Of a stretch of DNA of 5,117 nucleotides, positions 1 to 5,117 are shown in pieces. Position 1 is the first letter of the stretch, and the number at the start of each line of letters is the position of its first letter. The position numbers and the translations under genes were made by a program. This DNA is from Chloroflexota bacterium (GTDB lineage Bacteria > Chloroflexota > Anaerolineae > CG2-30-64-16), in NCBI GenBank assembly GCA_029555885.1, contig JAKPQT010000625.1, positions 1-5,117 of the forward strand, written 5' to 3'. The notes beneath the pieces were generated by a model. The model made no database searches, was not told the DNA's origin, and saw nothing but the letters and a program-made list of their open reading frames with translations.

Positions 1-564
1 GGCCGTCGCGGTCAGCGGCACGGTGCCGGTCAGCTCGGCAGTGGTCGTCAGCGCCGCAGTCGCAGGCATGGCCTCGACGGCACTCTCATCGGTAGCGGCC
101 TCTTCGGCCAGCGGCCCCGCGGCCTCCTCCGCCACGATCACCTCATCCTGCGCCGCGGCCTCCCCTTCGAGCGGCTTCTCATCGAGCATGGCAAGTTCTT
201 GCGAGGCGACCACGGCGGCCACCGGCTGCTCGTCGTCGCGGGCCGGACCGATGACCTGAATCAGGCTGGCGAGCCGCTCGCGCGTGGTCATGACTTGTGC
301 GATCGCAGACTCGACCGGCAGCTTACCCAGGCCCCACAGCCCCACCACGCCGGCCACCGCCAGCCCTGCAAGCCAGACACCCCAGCGCGGCCCCGCAGGC
401 CGCAGATTGCGGCCGCAGTGCGGGCACACGCTGAGGCCCAACGGCACGCGGCCGTGGCAGCTTGCGCACGTAACCGAAGTCACATGCCGCCGCTGGCGCG
501 CGCCGCATTCGGGGCAAAGCACCACCCCCTGATGGAGGGGCGCTCCGCAACGTTTACAGTACAT
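1..564 (-). CDS. Membrane-anchored double zinc ribbon protein, C-terminus outside window
   Basis: The frame is open from ATG at 564-562 to the left edge, giving 188 residues and no stop. Seen: two treble-clef-like zinc ribbons, with Cys pairs at C3/C6 with C17/C20 and C33/C36 with C47/C50 (CxxC-x10-CxxC twice). Next come a basic stretch, one hydrophobic segment at about residues 61-79 (W61 to G80 region), and a long Ala/Glu-rich acidic stretch at about 110-165 that turns Thr-rich at the window edge. The start is supported by AAGGGG at 573-578, 8 nt upstream. Known: double zinc ribbon domains at the N-terminus of bacterial membrane proteins usually bind zinc structurally and mediate protein contacts. 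Inferred: the positive residues before the span put the ribbons in the cytoplasm and the acidic linker outside, leading to a further domain that cannot be seen. It follows the rseP-like gene after a 148-nt gap filled by an inverted repeat. No specific function can be assigned. Confidence 0.85.
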   Translation of the reverse strand, partial: MYCKRCGAPLHQGVVLCPECGARQRRHVTSVTCASCHGRVPLGLSVCPHCGRNLRPAGPRWGVWLAGLAVAGVVGLWGLGKLPVESAIAQVMTTRERLASLIQVIGPARDDEQPVAAVVASQELAMLDEKPLEGEAAAQDEVIVAEEAAGPLAEEAATDESAVEAMPATAALTTTAELTGTVPLTATA

Positions 565-589
565 GGGTTATTCCCCTTGGATGGACGGA

Positions 590-706
590 GACGAATTACA
601 GATTACAGATTGAAGATTGAAGATGTAACGCTGGCAAACAACCTCTGTGGTGGCTGATTGGGCTAATCTTCAATCTTCAATCTTCAATTTTCAATCGTCA
701 TTCGTC
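590..706. repeat. Large imperfect inverted repeat made of 7-nt tandem units
   Basis: The arms are 590-624 and 673-706. They begin with a perfect GACGAAT/ATTCGTC pair, then continue through heptamer-like units: GATTACA and GATTGAA on the left, TCTTCAA and TTTTCAA on the right. Aligned by hand, about 30 of 34 positions are complementary with one gap. Because of the 7-nt period an alternative register gives a perfect 17-bp pairing of 608-624 with 666-682. The loop is about 48 nt. The element fills most of the gap between the rseP stop and the zinc ribbon start and is far richer in A+T than the flanking genes. There is no T-run after the hairpin, so it is not a standard intrinsic terminator. Confidence 0.8.
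609..637 (-). promoter_or_regulatory. Weak candidate promoter for the zinc ribbon gene
   Basis: On the minus strand TTGCCA (632-637, 5/6 match to the -35 consensus) is followed after exactly 17 nt by TTCAAT (609-614, 4/6 match to the -10). Transcription would start near 602, about 38 nt before the ATG. The -10 lies inside a tandem repeat, so the match may be chance; the gene could equally be read through from rseP. Confidence 0.2.
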
Positions 707-712
707 CGGGTT

Positions 713-1810
713 TCAACGAATCCCGAGGGTCGGGAACGTGCCGTTGATCAGGGAGCTAATCTCGCGCACCGTGAGCAGGCCGACCAACAGCAGCAGCAGC
801 CCGAAGCCGATCAGGTGCACCATGCCTTCGCGCGCAGGCTCGATGCGCCGCCTGCGCAGTGCCTCGATGACGATGAAGAGCAACCTCCCGCCGTCCAGTG
901 CAGGCAGCGGCAGCAGGTTGGTGAGGCCGAGGGCCGCGCTGAGCAGCCCGACGAACGACAGGACCGGCTGGATGGACTCAACTGCCAGCGCGGAGCGCAC
1001 CACCTCGCCGGTCGTGGCCGCGATGCCCACCGGCCCCATGAACCCGGCATCGGCAATGGGGCGGCCCTCGCGGATCAGGTTCGCAGGAATCGCAAAGGTC
1101 AGATAGATGATGTTGCCCAGGCTCTGCACGCCCGCGGAGATGGCTTCCAGGGGCCGGGCCGGGCGAATCGCCATGCCGATTTGCACGCCCAGTGCGCCCT
1201 GGTTCGCCGGCGGATTGGTCCGCGGGGTCATCGTGAGGTCCAGCGTCTGTTCCGCGCCGGTCGCCGGGTCGGTGCGCACCACGGTGTACACCACCGGCTG
1301 GCCGAGATGCCCGCTGGTATACGTCTGCAAATCGGTGATGTTGATGAGCGGCTGACCATCCGCCGCGATCAGGCGATCATCCACCCGCAGGCCCGCCTGT
1401 TCGGCAGGCGAACCCGGCGCGATGCCCATGATGAGCGCACCGGGCTTGCTGGCATCGGGGACGCCCTGCATAAAGGCCAGCACAGTGAAGATAATGACGG
1501 CCAGGATGAAGTTCATCACCGGCCCGGCGAGCAGCGTGGCCGCGCGTGCCCCGCGCGACGCTGACGCAAAGCTGCCCGGATCCGTGGGGTCATCTTCCCC
1601 GCGCATCCGCGCAAAGCCGCCAAACGGAATCGCATTGAGCGAGTAGATCGTGCCCCCGCGCTCGAACAGCTTGACCACGCGCGGCGGGAACCCGAACCCG
1701 AATTCTTCGACGATGATGCCGTTGCGCTTGGCAACCAGCAGATGGCCCAACTCATGTATGAAAACGACGACGCCCATCACCAGGATGAACGACAGTAAGG
1801 TCAAACCCAT
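713..1810 (-). CDS. rseP: RseP/RasP-family site-2 intramembrane metalloprotease
   Basis: A 365-residue peptidase M50 that cuts membrane-spanning segments of single-pass proteins, typically anti-sigma factors or remnant signal peptides. Seen: HELGH at residues 19-23 in the first membrane segment (about 5-27), giving two zinc-ligand His and the catalytic Glu; a second hydrophobic segment at about 93-113 after GPVMN; one PDZ domain at about 124-195 (core APGSPAEQAGLRVDD); NLLPLPALDGGR at 298-309, whose Asp306 is the expected third zinc ligand; and a final span at about 332-347. Known: E. coli RseP is about 450 residues with two PDZ domains, while Gram-positive RasP and Rip1 have one; this is the short single-PDZ form. 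The frame extends upstream to 1879, but the ATG at 1810 is chosen because it has GAGGAAGG 4-5 nt upstream (1812-1819) and begins at the conserved hydrophobic N-terminus. A sigma-70 promoter lies about 70 nt upstream. The stop is TGA at 715-713. The true substrate is unknown; the membrane zinc ribbon protein downstream is one possibility. Confidence 0.95.
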   Translation of the reverse strand: MGLTLLSFILVMGVVVFIHELGHLLVAKRNGIIVEEFGFGFPPRVVKLFERGGTIYSLNAIPFGGFARMRGEDDPTDPGSFASASRGARAATLLAGPVMNFILAVIIFTVLAFMQGVPDASKPGALIMGIAPGSPAEQAGLRVDDRLIAADGQPLINITDLQTYTSGHLGQPVVYTVVRTDPATGAEQTLDLTMTPRTNPPANQGALGVQIGMAIRPARPLEAISAGVQSLGNIIYLTFAIPANLIREGRPIADAGFMGPVGIAATTGEVVRSALAVESIQPVLSFVGLLSAALGLTNLLPLPALDGGRLLFIVIEALRRRRIEPAREGMVHLIGFGLLLLLVGLLTVREISSLINGTFPTLGIR

Positions 1811-1881
1811 GCCTTCCTCACGTTTTTCTCCGCACCGGCCTGCGGCGCCTGCCCGGTCGCCGCGCACTGATGGGGACAATT

Positions 1882-1910
1882 ATTATACCCGGTATCAGTA
1901 TAACCGGCAA
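1882..1910 (-). promoter_or_regulatory. Sigma-70 promoter for the rseP-like gene
   Basis: On the minus strand TTGCCG (1905-1910) is followed after exactly 17 nt by a perfect TATAAT (1882-1887). The predicted start is near 1875, giving a 5' leader of about 65 nt before the ATG at 1810. It sits between the selA stop (1956) and rseP, so rseP appears to be its own transcription unit. A second -10-like hexamer, TATACT, lies at 1897-1902 within the spacer. Confidence 0.75.
1889..1907. promoter_or_regulatory. Dyad in the rseP promoter spacer, possible operator
   Basis: CCGGT (1889-1893) and ACCGG (1903-1907) form a 5-bp inverted repeat around a 9-nt A+T-rich centre, placed between the -35 and -10 boxes. 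A repressor or MerR-type regulator could bind here, but the arms are short and no regulator gene is adjacent. Confidence 0.3.
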
Positions 1911-1955
1911 AACTCCCCTTTTCAGCAGCAGTAATTCCAAAGTCAGTGGTTCGAC

Positions 1956-3338
1956 CTATTGCCAGGCGGCCACGACCGCGGCCAACAGCGCGGCATCCTC
2001 CGCCGGCGCAACCGTGCGCGGGTCGAGCAGCAGTTGGCCGTCCGCGATGCGGGCAACGACCGGCGGCACGCCCCGCCGCAGCGCGGCAGCCAGCGCATCG
2101 GGCCGGGCGGTCGCCAGCGCGACGGCGTGCGTCGGGAGGGTCTCCCCCGGCAGCGAGCCGCCGCCGACCGTGGACGTGGCAGGCACGACCGTCGCAGGGA
2201 TGCCCGCGGCCTGCAGGTGTGCGGCATACTCGTCCGCGCGGCCGGCCAGCGTCTCCAGCGGCATCGCCAGCATCCGCCAGACCGGGACTGCGGTCTCCGC
2301 TTCCCCGCGCACATAGTGCAGCAGGGTCGCCTGCAGCGCGGCCAGCGTGCTCTTGTCCACCCGCAGCGCGCGGGTCAGCGGGTGGTGGCGCAGCGCGTCG
2401 ACCAGGTAGGCGTTGCCGACGATGATGCCGGCCTGCGGCCCGCCGAGCAGCTTGTCGCCGCTAAACGTGACCAGGTCTGCACCGGCCGCGATGCTCTCCT
2501 GCACCACCGGCTCCGGGCTGATGCCGAAGCGGGATGTGTCGAGCAGCGACCCGCTGCCCAGGTCGTCCACGACGGGCACGCCGTGCTCGCGGGCCAGCGC
2601 CACCATGTCCGCGAGGGCCACCTCTGCGGTGAAGCCGATCTGCTTGAAGTTCGAGGATTGGACGCGCAGCAGCATGGCCGTATCCGGGCCGATGGCCGCG
2701 CGGTAGTCGCGCAGGTGCGTCCGGTTGGTCGTGCCGACCTCGACCAGTTGCGCGCCGCTCTGCCGCAACACGTCGGGGATGCGGAACCCGCCGCCGATCT
2801 CGACGAGCTGCCCGCGCGAGATGACCACCTCGCGGCCGCGGGCCAGCGCAGACAATACGAGAAACACCGCACCCGCGTTGTTGTTGACCACGAGCGCGGC
2901 CTCCGCGCCGGTCAGCCGCCGCAGCAGCGCCTCCGCGTGGATGTAGCGCGAGCCCCGCTCGCCCGCGGCCAGGTCATATTCCAGGTTGCTGTAGCCCGCG
3001 GCCACGCTGTCCATCGCGCGGCGCGCGGCGTCGCTCAGCGGCGCGCGGCCCAGGTTCGTGTGGATGATGACGCCCGTCGCGTTGATGACCGGCGCGAGCG
3101 TGCCGCGTGCCAGCGCGGCGAGCCGCTCCGCTGCGGCCGCGGCCAGCGCCTCCGCGGTGGGCACGGCTGCGCCCGCACCGGCCGCGCGCTCCCGCGCCTC
3201 GGCCAGCACCTCGCGCACCGCGTCCAGCGCGAGGCTGCGGCCGTGCTCAGCCAGCGGCCCGGCCAGCGCCGGGTGTGCCAGCAGCCGATCCACCCCGGGC
3301 AGCCGCCGCCGCACATCGACCTTCGTTTCGTCGGTCAT
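1956..3338 (-). CDS. selA: L-seryl-tRNA(Sec) selenium transferase SelA
   Basis: SelA is a PLP enzyme that converts seryl-tRNA(Sec) to selenocysteinyl-tRNA(Sec) using selenophosphate, in the cytoplasm. The 460-residue length matches the bacterial family (about 460). Seen in order: an N-terminal tRNA-binding-type helical domain (about 10-75, opening RRLPGVDRLL); INATGVIIHTNLGRAPL at 85-101; a GSRYIH motif at 129-134; RGQLVEIGGGFRIPD at 175-189; VGTTNRTHLRDY at 201-212; VVDDLGSGSL at 256-265; and FSGDKLLGGPQAGIIVG at 292-308, where K296 is the PLP-binding lysine. LTRALRVDKSTLAAL at 321-335 follows, then a C-terminal small domain. The ATG at 3338 is chosen because a GGGGGGA ribosome site (3343-3349) lies 4 nt upstream and residues 1-20 match the family start. 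The stop is TAG at 1958-1956. No strong promoter is visible in the 103 nt after the tRNA-Val gene, so readthrough from the tRNA promoter is possible. Its presence implies tRNA(Sec), SelB and SelD elsewhere. Confidence 0.97.
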   Translation of the reverse strand: MTDETKVDVRRRLPGVDRLLAHPALAGPLAEHGRSLALDAVREVLAEARERAAGAGAAVPTAEALAAAAAERLAALARGTLAPVINATGVIIHTNLGRAPLSDAARRAMDSVAAGYSNLEYDLAAGERGSRYIHAEALLRRLTGAEAALVVNNNAGAVFLVLSALARGREVVISRGQLVEIGGGFRIPDVLRQSGAQLVEVGTTNRTHLRDYRAAIGPDTAMLLRVQSSNFKQIGFTAEVALADMVALAREHGVPVVDDLGSGSLLDTSRFGISPEPVVQESIAAGADLVTFSGDKLLGGPQAGIIVGNAYLVDALRHHPLTRALRVDKSTLAALQATLLHYVRGEAETAVPVWRMLAMPLETLAGRADEYAAHLQAAGIPATVVPATSTVGGGSLPGETLPTHAVALATARPDALAAALRRGVPPVVARIADGQLLLDPRTVAPAEDAALLAAVVAAWQ

Positions 3339-3351
3339 CCCATCCCCCCAT

Positions 3352-3397
3352 AAACAAACGGCCCGGCTCCCCCGCCCCAGCCGCAGAGAACCAGGCC
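3352..3397 (-). terminator. Possible weak terminator or attenuator between tRNA-Val and selA
   Basis: In the minus-strand transcript CGGCT (3379-3383) can pair with AGCCG (3364-3368) around a 10-nt G-rich loop. An outer GGCC/GGCC pair (3394-3397 with 3360-3363) can stack next to it. TTTGTTT (3352-3358) follows one base later. The stem is short and the U-tract is interrupted, so termination would be partial at best. It ends only 13 nt before the selA start codon. Confidence 0.3.
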
Positions 3398-3412
3398 CTC
3401 ATCATCATGTCG

Positions 3413-3439
3413 CTTCCAGTATCCAGCTTCCAGTACCAG
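3413..3439. repeat. Short 7-nt tandem repeat tract beside tRNA-Val
   Basis: On the plus strand the units read CTTCCAG, TATCCAG, CTTCCAG and TACCAG (3413-3419, 3420-3426, 3427-3433, 3434-3439). They alternate in two types and end 2 nt before the tRNA 3' base. In the transcript they would form part of the 3' trailer of the tRNA precursor. Confidence 0.75.
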
Positions 3440-3441
3440 CA

Positions 3442-3515
<74 letters not shown>

Positions 3516-3522
3516 GTGTCCA

Positions 3523-3558
3523 GCGGACGTGCACGTCCACGCGGACGCATACGTCCGC
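3523..3558. promoter_or_regulatory. Two abutting 18-bp palindromes at the tRNA-Val start site
   Basis: Read on the minus strand, 3558-3541 is GCGGACGTATGCGTCCGC and 3540-3523 is GTGGACGTGCACGTCCGC. The two 18-mers match at 14 positions and each is a dyad with GGACG/CGTCC arms. The inner 14 bp of the second (3525-3538) is a perfect palindrome. The predicted transcription start (about 3553) falls inside the first copy, and the second copy fills the tRNA 5' leader. This could be a tandem operator or leader hairpins. Confidence 0.7.
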
Positions 3559-3559
3559 C

Positions 3560-3588
3560 ATTATAGCGCAAGAGGCAGCAGCCGTCAA
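3560..3588 (-). promoter_or_regulatory. Strong sigma-70 promoter for tRNA-Val
   Basis: On the minus strand TTGACG (3583-3588, 5/6) is followed after exactly 17 nt by a perfect TATAAT (3560-3565). The predicted start is near 3553, giving a precursor leader of about 38 nt before the mature 5' end at 3515. The -35 hexamer lies inside one arm of the large inverted repeat at 3581-3662. Confidence 0.85.
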
Positions 3589-3662
3589 CGAATAGAGCAA
3601 CGAATAAACGAATCGTCCCACCCCACCGCATTCGTTCATTCGTTGCCGGATTCGTTGACGGC
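3581..3662. repeat. Large imperfect stem-loop at the 3' end of the TPR gene
   Basis: The 33-nt arms 3581-3613 and 3630-3662 are complementary at 29 of 33 positions, with a 16-nt loop. The outer 13 bp (GCCGTCAACGAAT / ATTCGTTGACGGC) is perfect; after three mismatches come GCAACGAAT, one mismatch and AACGAAT. The arms are built from repeated ACGAAT/ATTCGT units. One arm encodes the last codons and the stop of the TPR gene; the other holds the -35 box of the tRNA promoter. No U-run follows the stem, so it is not a typical intrinsic terminator, though it could stabilise or end the TPR mRNA. Confidence 0.85.
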
Positions 3663-5117
3663 GCCCCCCCGCAACCCCTCCTCCGCCTGCTCCACCGTCA
3701 CCCCGAACACCCGCGCCACCCCCGCGGGCACGCCCGCATCGCCGCTCGCCTGCCACAGCCGGGCGAGGTTACGCAGCGTCACACCGATGCTATGTTCATC
3801 CGTGAACTCGACAAAGAGCTCCAGAGTGCGCAGCAAGTGCTCACGCGCTTGCGGCCATTGCTCCTGCGCTTCCGCCAGCAATCCCAAGCTGCCATACAGC
3901 CTTGCTTGACCATGCCTATCGTTGAATTCGATGAACAATGCTAGCGCCTGCCGATAGTGCGCCTCCGCCTGCGCCCACTGCCGCTGCTCGAAAGCCACAT
4001 TGCCCAACTGACCGTATGTGCTCGCCTGGCTGTAGCGATCGTTGAACTCGACATAGAGCGCCAGTGCCTGCCGGTAGTGCGCCTCCGCGCGCTCCCACTG
4101 CCGCTGCTCTAAGGCCACATTGCCCAACTGGTGGTACACCGACGCCTGGCTGTGGCGGTCACCGAACTCGACGTAGAGCGCCAGCGCCTGCCGGTAGTGC
4201 GCCTCCGCCTGCGCCCACTGCCGCTGCTCCTGTGCCACTGTGCCCAACTGGTGGTACGTGCCCGCCTGGCGGTAGCGGGCGTTGAACTCGACACAGATCG
4301 CTAACGCCTGCCGGTAGTGCGCCTCCGCCTGCGCCCACTGCCGCTGCTCCTCGGCCACTCGGCCCAACTGGTGGTACACCGCCGCCTGGCTGTAGCGATC
4401 GTTGAACTCGACGAAGACCGCTAGCGCCTGCCGGTAGTGCGCCTCCGCCTGCGCCCACTGCCGCTTCTCCGCGGCTACCCGGCCCAACTGGTGGTACGTG
4501 CGCGCCTGGCTGTGGCGGTCGCCGAACTCGACCTTGAGCGCCAGCGCCTGCCGGTAGTGCGCCTCTGCCTGCGCCCACTGCCGCTGCTCCGCGGCTACCA
4601 TGCCCAACTGGTGGTACACCGCCGGCTGGCTGTGGCGGTCGTTGTAGTCCACGTAGATGGTCAACGCCTTACGGTAATAATCCTCCGCACTCGCCCATTG
4701 CCGCTGCTCCTCGGCCACCCGGCCCAACTGGTGGTACGCAGTCGCTCGCCATTTGCGCGCCTGGGACGCCCACTCGCCCTTGACGTCACCGAGCACCGTC
4801 AGCTCATCCCGGTAGGCCTGGGCTGCCGCATCCAGTTGCTTGAGCTCCAGCCGGCACAGCGCCACATCTTCCAGGCAGCGCGCAAAGTCCAGCCCCAGTT
4901 CGCCTCCCAGGGTCACCGGTTCGTATTCCGTGCGCCGCGCATAGATCGCCTCGCTCAACGCCAGGTGACGAGGGAAGTCGTGCTGTGAGTCAAGGTAGTC
5001 GCTGAGCGCCGCATAGGTTACGAAGAACGACGCGCGCGCGGCCAGCGCCAGCTCCACCGCGGTGCGCAGGTTCTCGTACTCGATGCCGATGAGCGCCAGC
5101 CCGACCTGCCGTTCCTG
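3636..5117 (-). CDS. TPR-repeat protein, C-terminal part (N-terminus outside window)
   Basis: 493 residues are visible, open at the right edge, ending with TGA at 3638-3636. Numbering from the edge: about 1-124 is a helical region (IGIEYENLRTAVELAL near the start, then a Leu/Ala-rich stretch). Eight 40-residue tetratricopeptide repeats follow at about 125-444. The consensus of the best copies is YHQLGxVAxEQRQWAQAEAHYRQALxxxVEF(N/G)DRxSQA, and the eighth copy is divergent. A short tail contains LARLWQASGDAGVP, FGVTVEQAEEGL and a Gly-rich end. TPRs form a right-handed superhelix that binds proteins or peptides. From memory, this N-terminal motif and the VEF-DRxSQA repeats occur in cyanobacterial and Chloroflexota proteins in which a P-loop (NB-ARC/STAND-type) ATPase precedes the TPRs. 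That upstream domain is inferred, not seen. The last residues (VNESGNE) are encoded by an arm of the palindromic element. The role is unknown; signalling or defence is only a family-level possibility. Confidence 0.93.
   Translation of the reverse strand, partial: QERQVGLALIGIEYENLRTAVELALAARASFFVTYAALSDYLDSQHDFPRHLALSEAIYARRTEYEPVTLGGELGLDFARCLEDVALCRLELKQLDAAAQAYRDELTVLGDVKGEWASQARKWRATAYHQLGRVAEEQRQWASAEDYYRKALTIYVDYNDRHSQPAVYHQLGMVAAEQRQWAQAEAHYRQALALKVEFGDRHSQARTYHQLGRVAAEKRQWAQAEAHYRQALAVFVEFNDRYSQAAVYHQLGRVAEEQRQWAQAEAHYRQALAICVEFNARYRQAGTYHQLGTVAQEQRQWAQAEAHYRQALALYVEFGDRHSQASVYHQLGNVALEQRQWERAEAHYRQALALYVEFNDRYSQASTYGQLGNVAFEQRQWAQAEAHYRQALALFIEFNDRHGQARLYGSLGLLAEAQEQWPQAREHLLRTLELFVEFTDEHSIGVTLRNLARLWQASGDAGVPAGVARVFGVTVEQAEEGLRGGAVNESGNE
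3786..4745 (-). repeat. Eight tandem 120-bp coding repeats (TPR array)
   Basis: The units are exactly 120 bp, at 4745-4626, 4625-4506, 4505-4386, 4385-4266, 4265-4146, 4145-4026, 4025-3906 and 3905-3786. The middle six share long identical DNA blocks, for example the segment encoding QRQWAQAEAHYRQAL, including identical codons. That points to recent duplication or gene conversion and not only protein-level selection. The first and last copies are the most diverged, as expected for array edges. No insertions or frame breaks are present. Confidence 0.9.

Noticed and set aside
647..1564. 305-codon plus-strand open frame opposite rseP
   Set aside because: The composition is that of an antisense shadow, and the opposite strand has HELGH, PDZ and LDGG motifs in the correct order.
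1811..1879. Upstream ATG at 1879 as the rseP start
   Set aside because: It would add 23 charged residues before the conserved membrane segment and would place the start only a few bases after the predicted transcription start; the ATG at 1810 has a good ribosome site.
1959..3353. 464-codon open frame on the plus strand, antisense to selA
   Set aside because: The translation is Arg/Gln/Ala-rich low-complexity with no recognisable motif; it is the stop-poor shadow of the high-GC selA gene, whose motifs are unmistakable.
3664..3670. Run of seven C (G in the TPR coding strand) as a phase-variable or frameshifted site
   Set aside because: The frame is intact through it and it lies only about ten codons from the stop, beyond the recognisable family sequence, so slippage would change little.
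3655..3683. Plus-strand promoter from TTGACG at 3655-3660
   Set aside because: It mirrors the tRNA -35 because of the palindrome, but the position where a -10 should lie is GC-rich with no match.
3786..4745. CRISPR-like array
   Set aside because: The regular 120-bp repeats are in frame and encode TPRs; there are no short identical repeats separated by unique spacers.
5055..5057. GTG at 5057 as the start of the TPR protein
   Set aside because: The frame stays open to the window edge with a family-like sequence (IGIEYENLRTA) upstream, so the gene is truncated by the window and this GTG is internal.

Overview
The window is high-GC DNA (roughly two thirds G+C by eye) in which every gene supported by the sequence lies on the minus strand, so the layout reads right to left. 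The best guess at origin is a Chloroflexota (Anaerolineae-like) bacterium. The reasons are a short single-PDZ site-2 protease, a 40-residue TPR family that I recall mainly from cyanobacteria and Chloroflexota, and A+T-rich short tandem repeats of about 7 nt confined to intergenic DNA. This placement is an inference and was not tested.

Layout in the direction of transcription. (1) 5117-3636: the C-terminal 493 residues of a TPR protein whose N-terminus lies outside the window. Its array of eight 40-residue TPRs is encoded by strikingly similar 120-bp DNA repeats. (2) 3662-3581: a large imperfect stem-loop overlapping the end of that gene. (3) 3588-3560: a near-consensus sigma-70 promoter, followed at its predicted start site by two abutting 18-bp palindromes. 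(4) 3515-3442: a complete tRNA-Val(UAC) gene, followed by a short 7-nt repeat tract and a possible weak terminator or attenuator. (5) 3338-1956: full-length selA, L-seryl-tRNA(Sec) selenium transferase. (6) 1910-1882: a second good sigma-70 promoter with a dyad in its spacer. (7) 1810-713: an RseP/RasP-type intramembrane metalloprotease. (8) 706-590: a second large imperfect inverted repeat. (9) 564-1: the N-terminal 188 residues of a membrane-anchored double zinc ribbon protein that runs off the left end.

Functionally the genes look like housekeeping plus regulation. selA implies that the organism makes selenocysteine; its tRNA(Sec) and SelB are not here. The protease and the zinc ribbon protein are adjacent, and the latter has the cytoplasm-in, single-span topology that this protease class cuts, so a protease-substrate link is possible but unproven. 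No phage, insertion sequence, CRISPR array or defence cassette is visible. The most unusual content is intergenic: two long palindromic elements built from A+T-rich short repeats, one of which overlaps both the 3' end of the TPR gene and the -35 box of the tRNA promoter, and a tandem palindrome at the tRNA transcription start.
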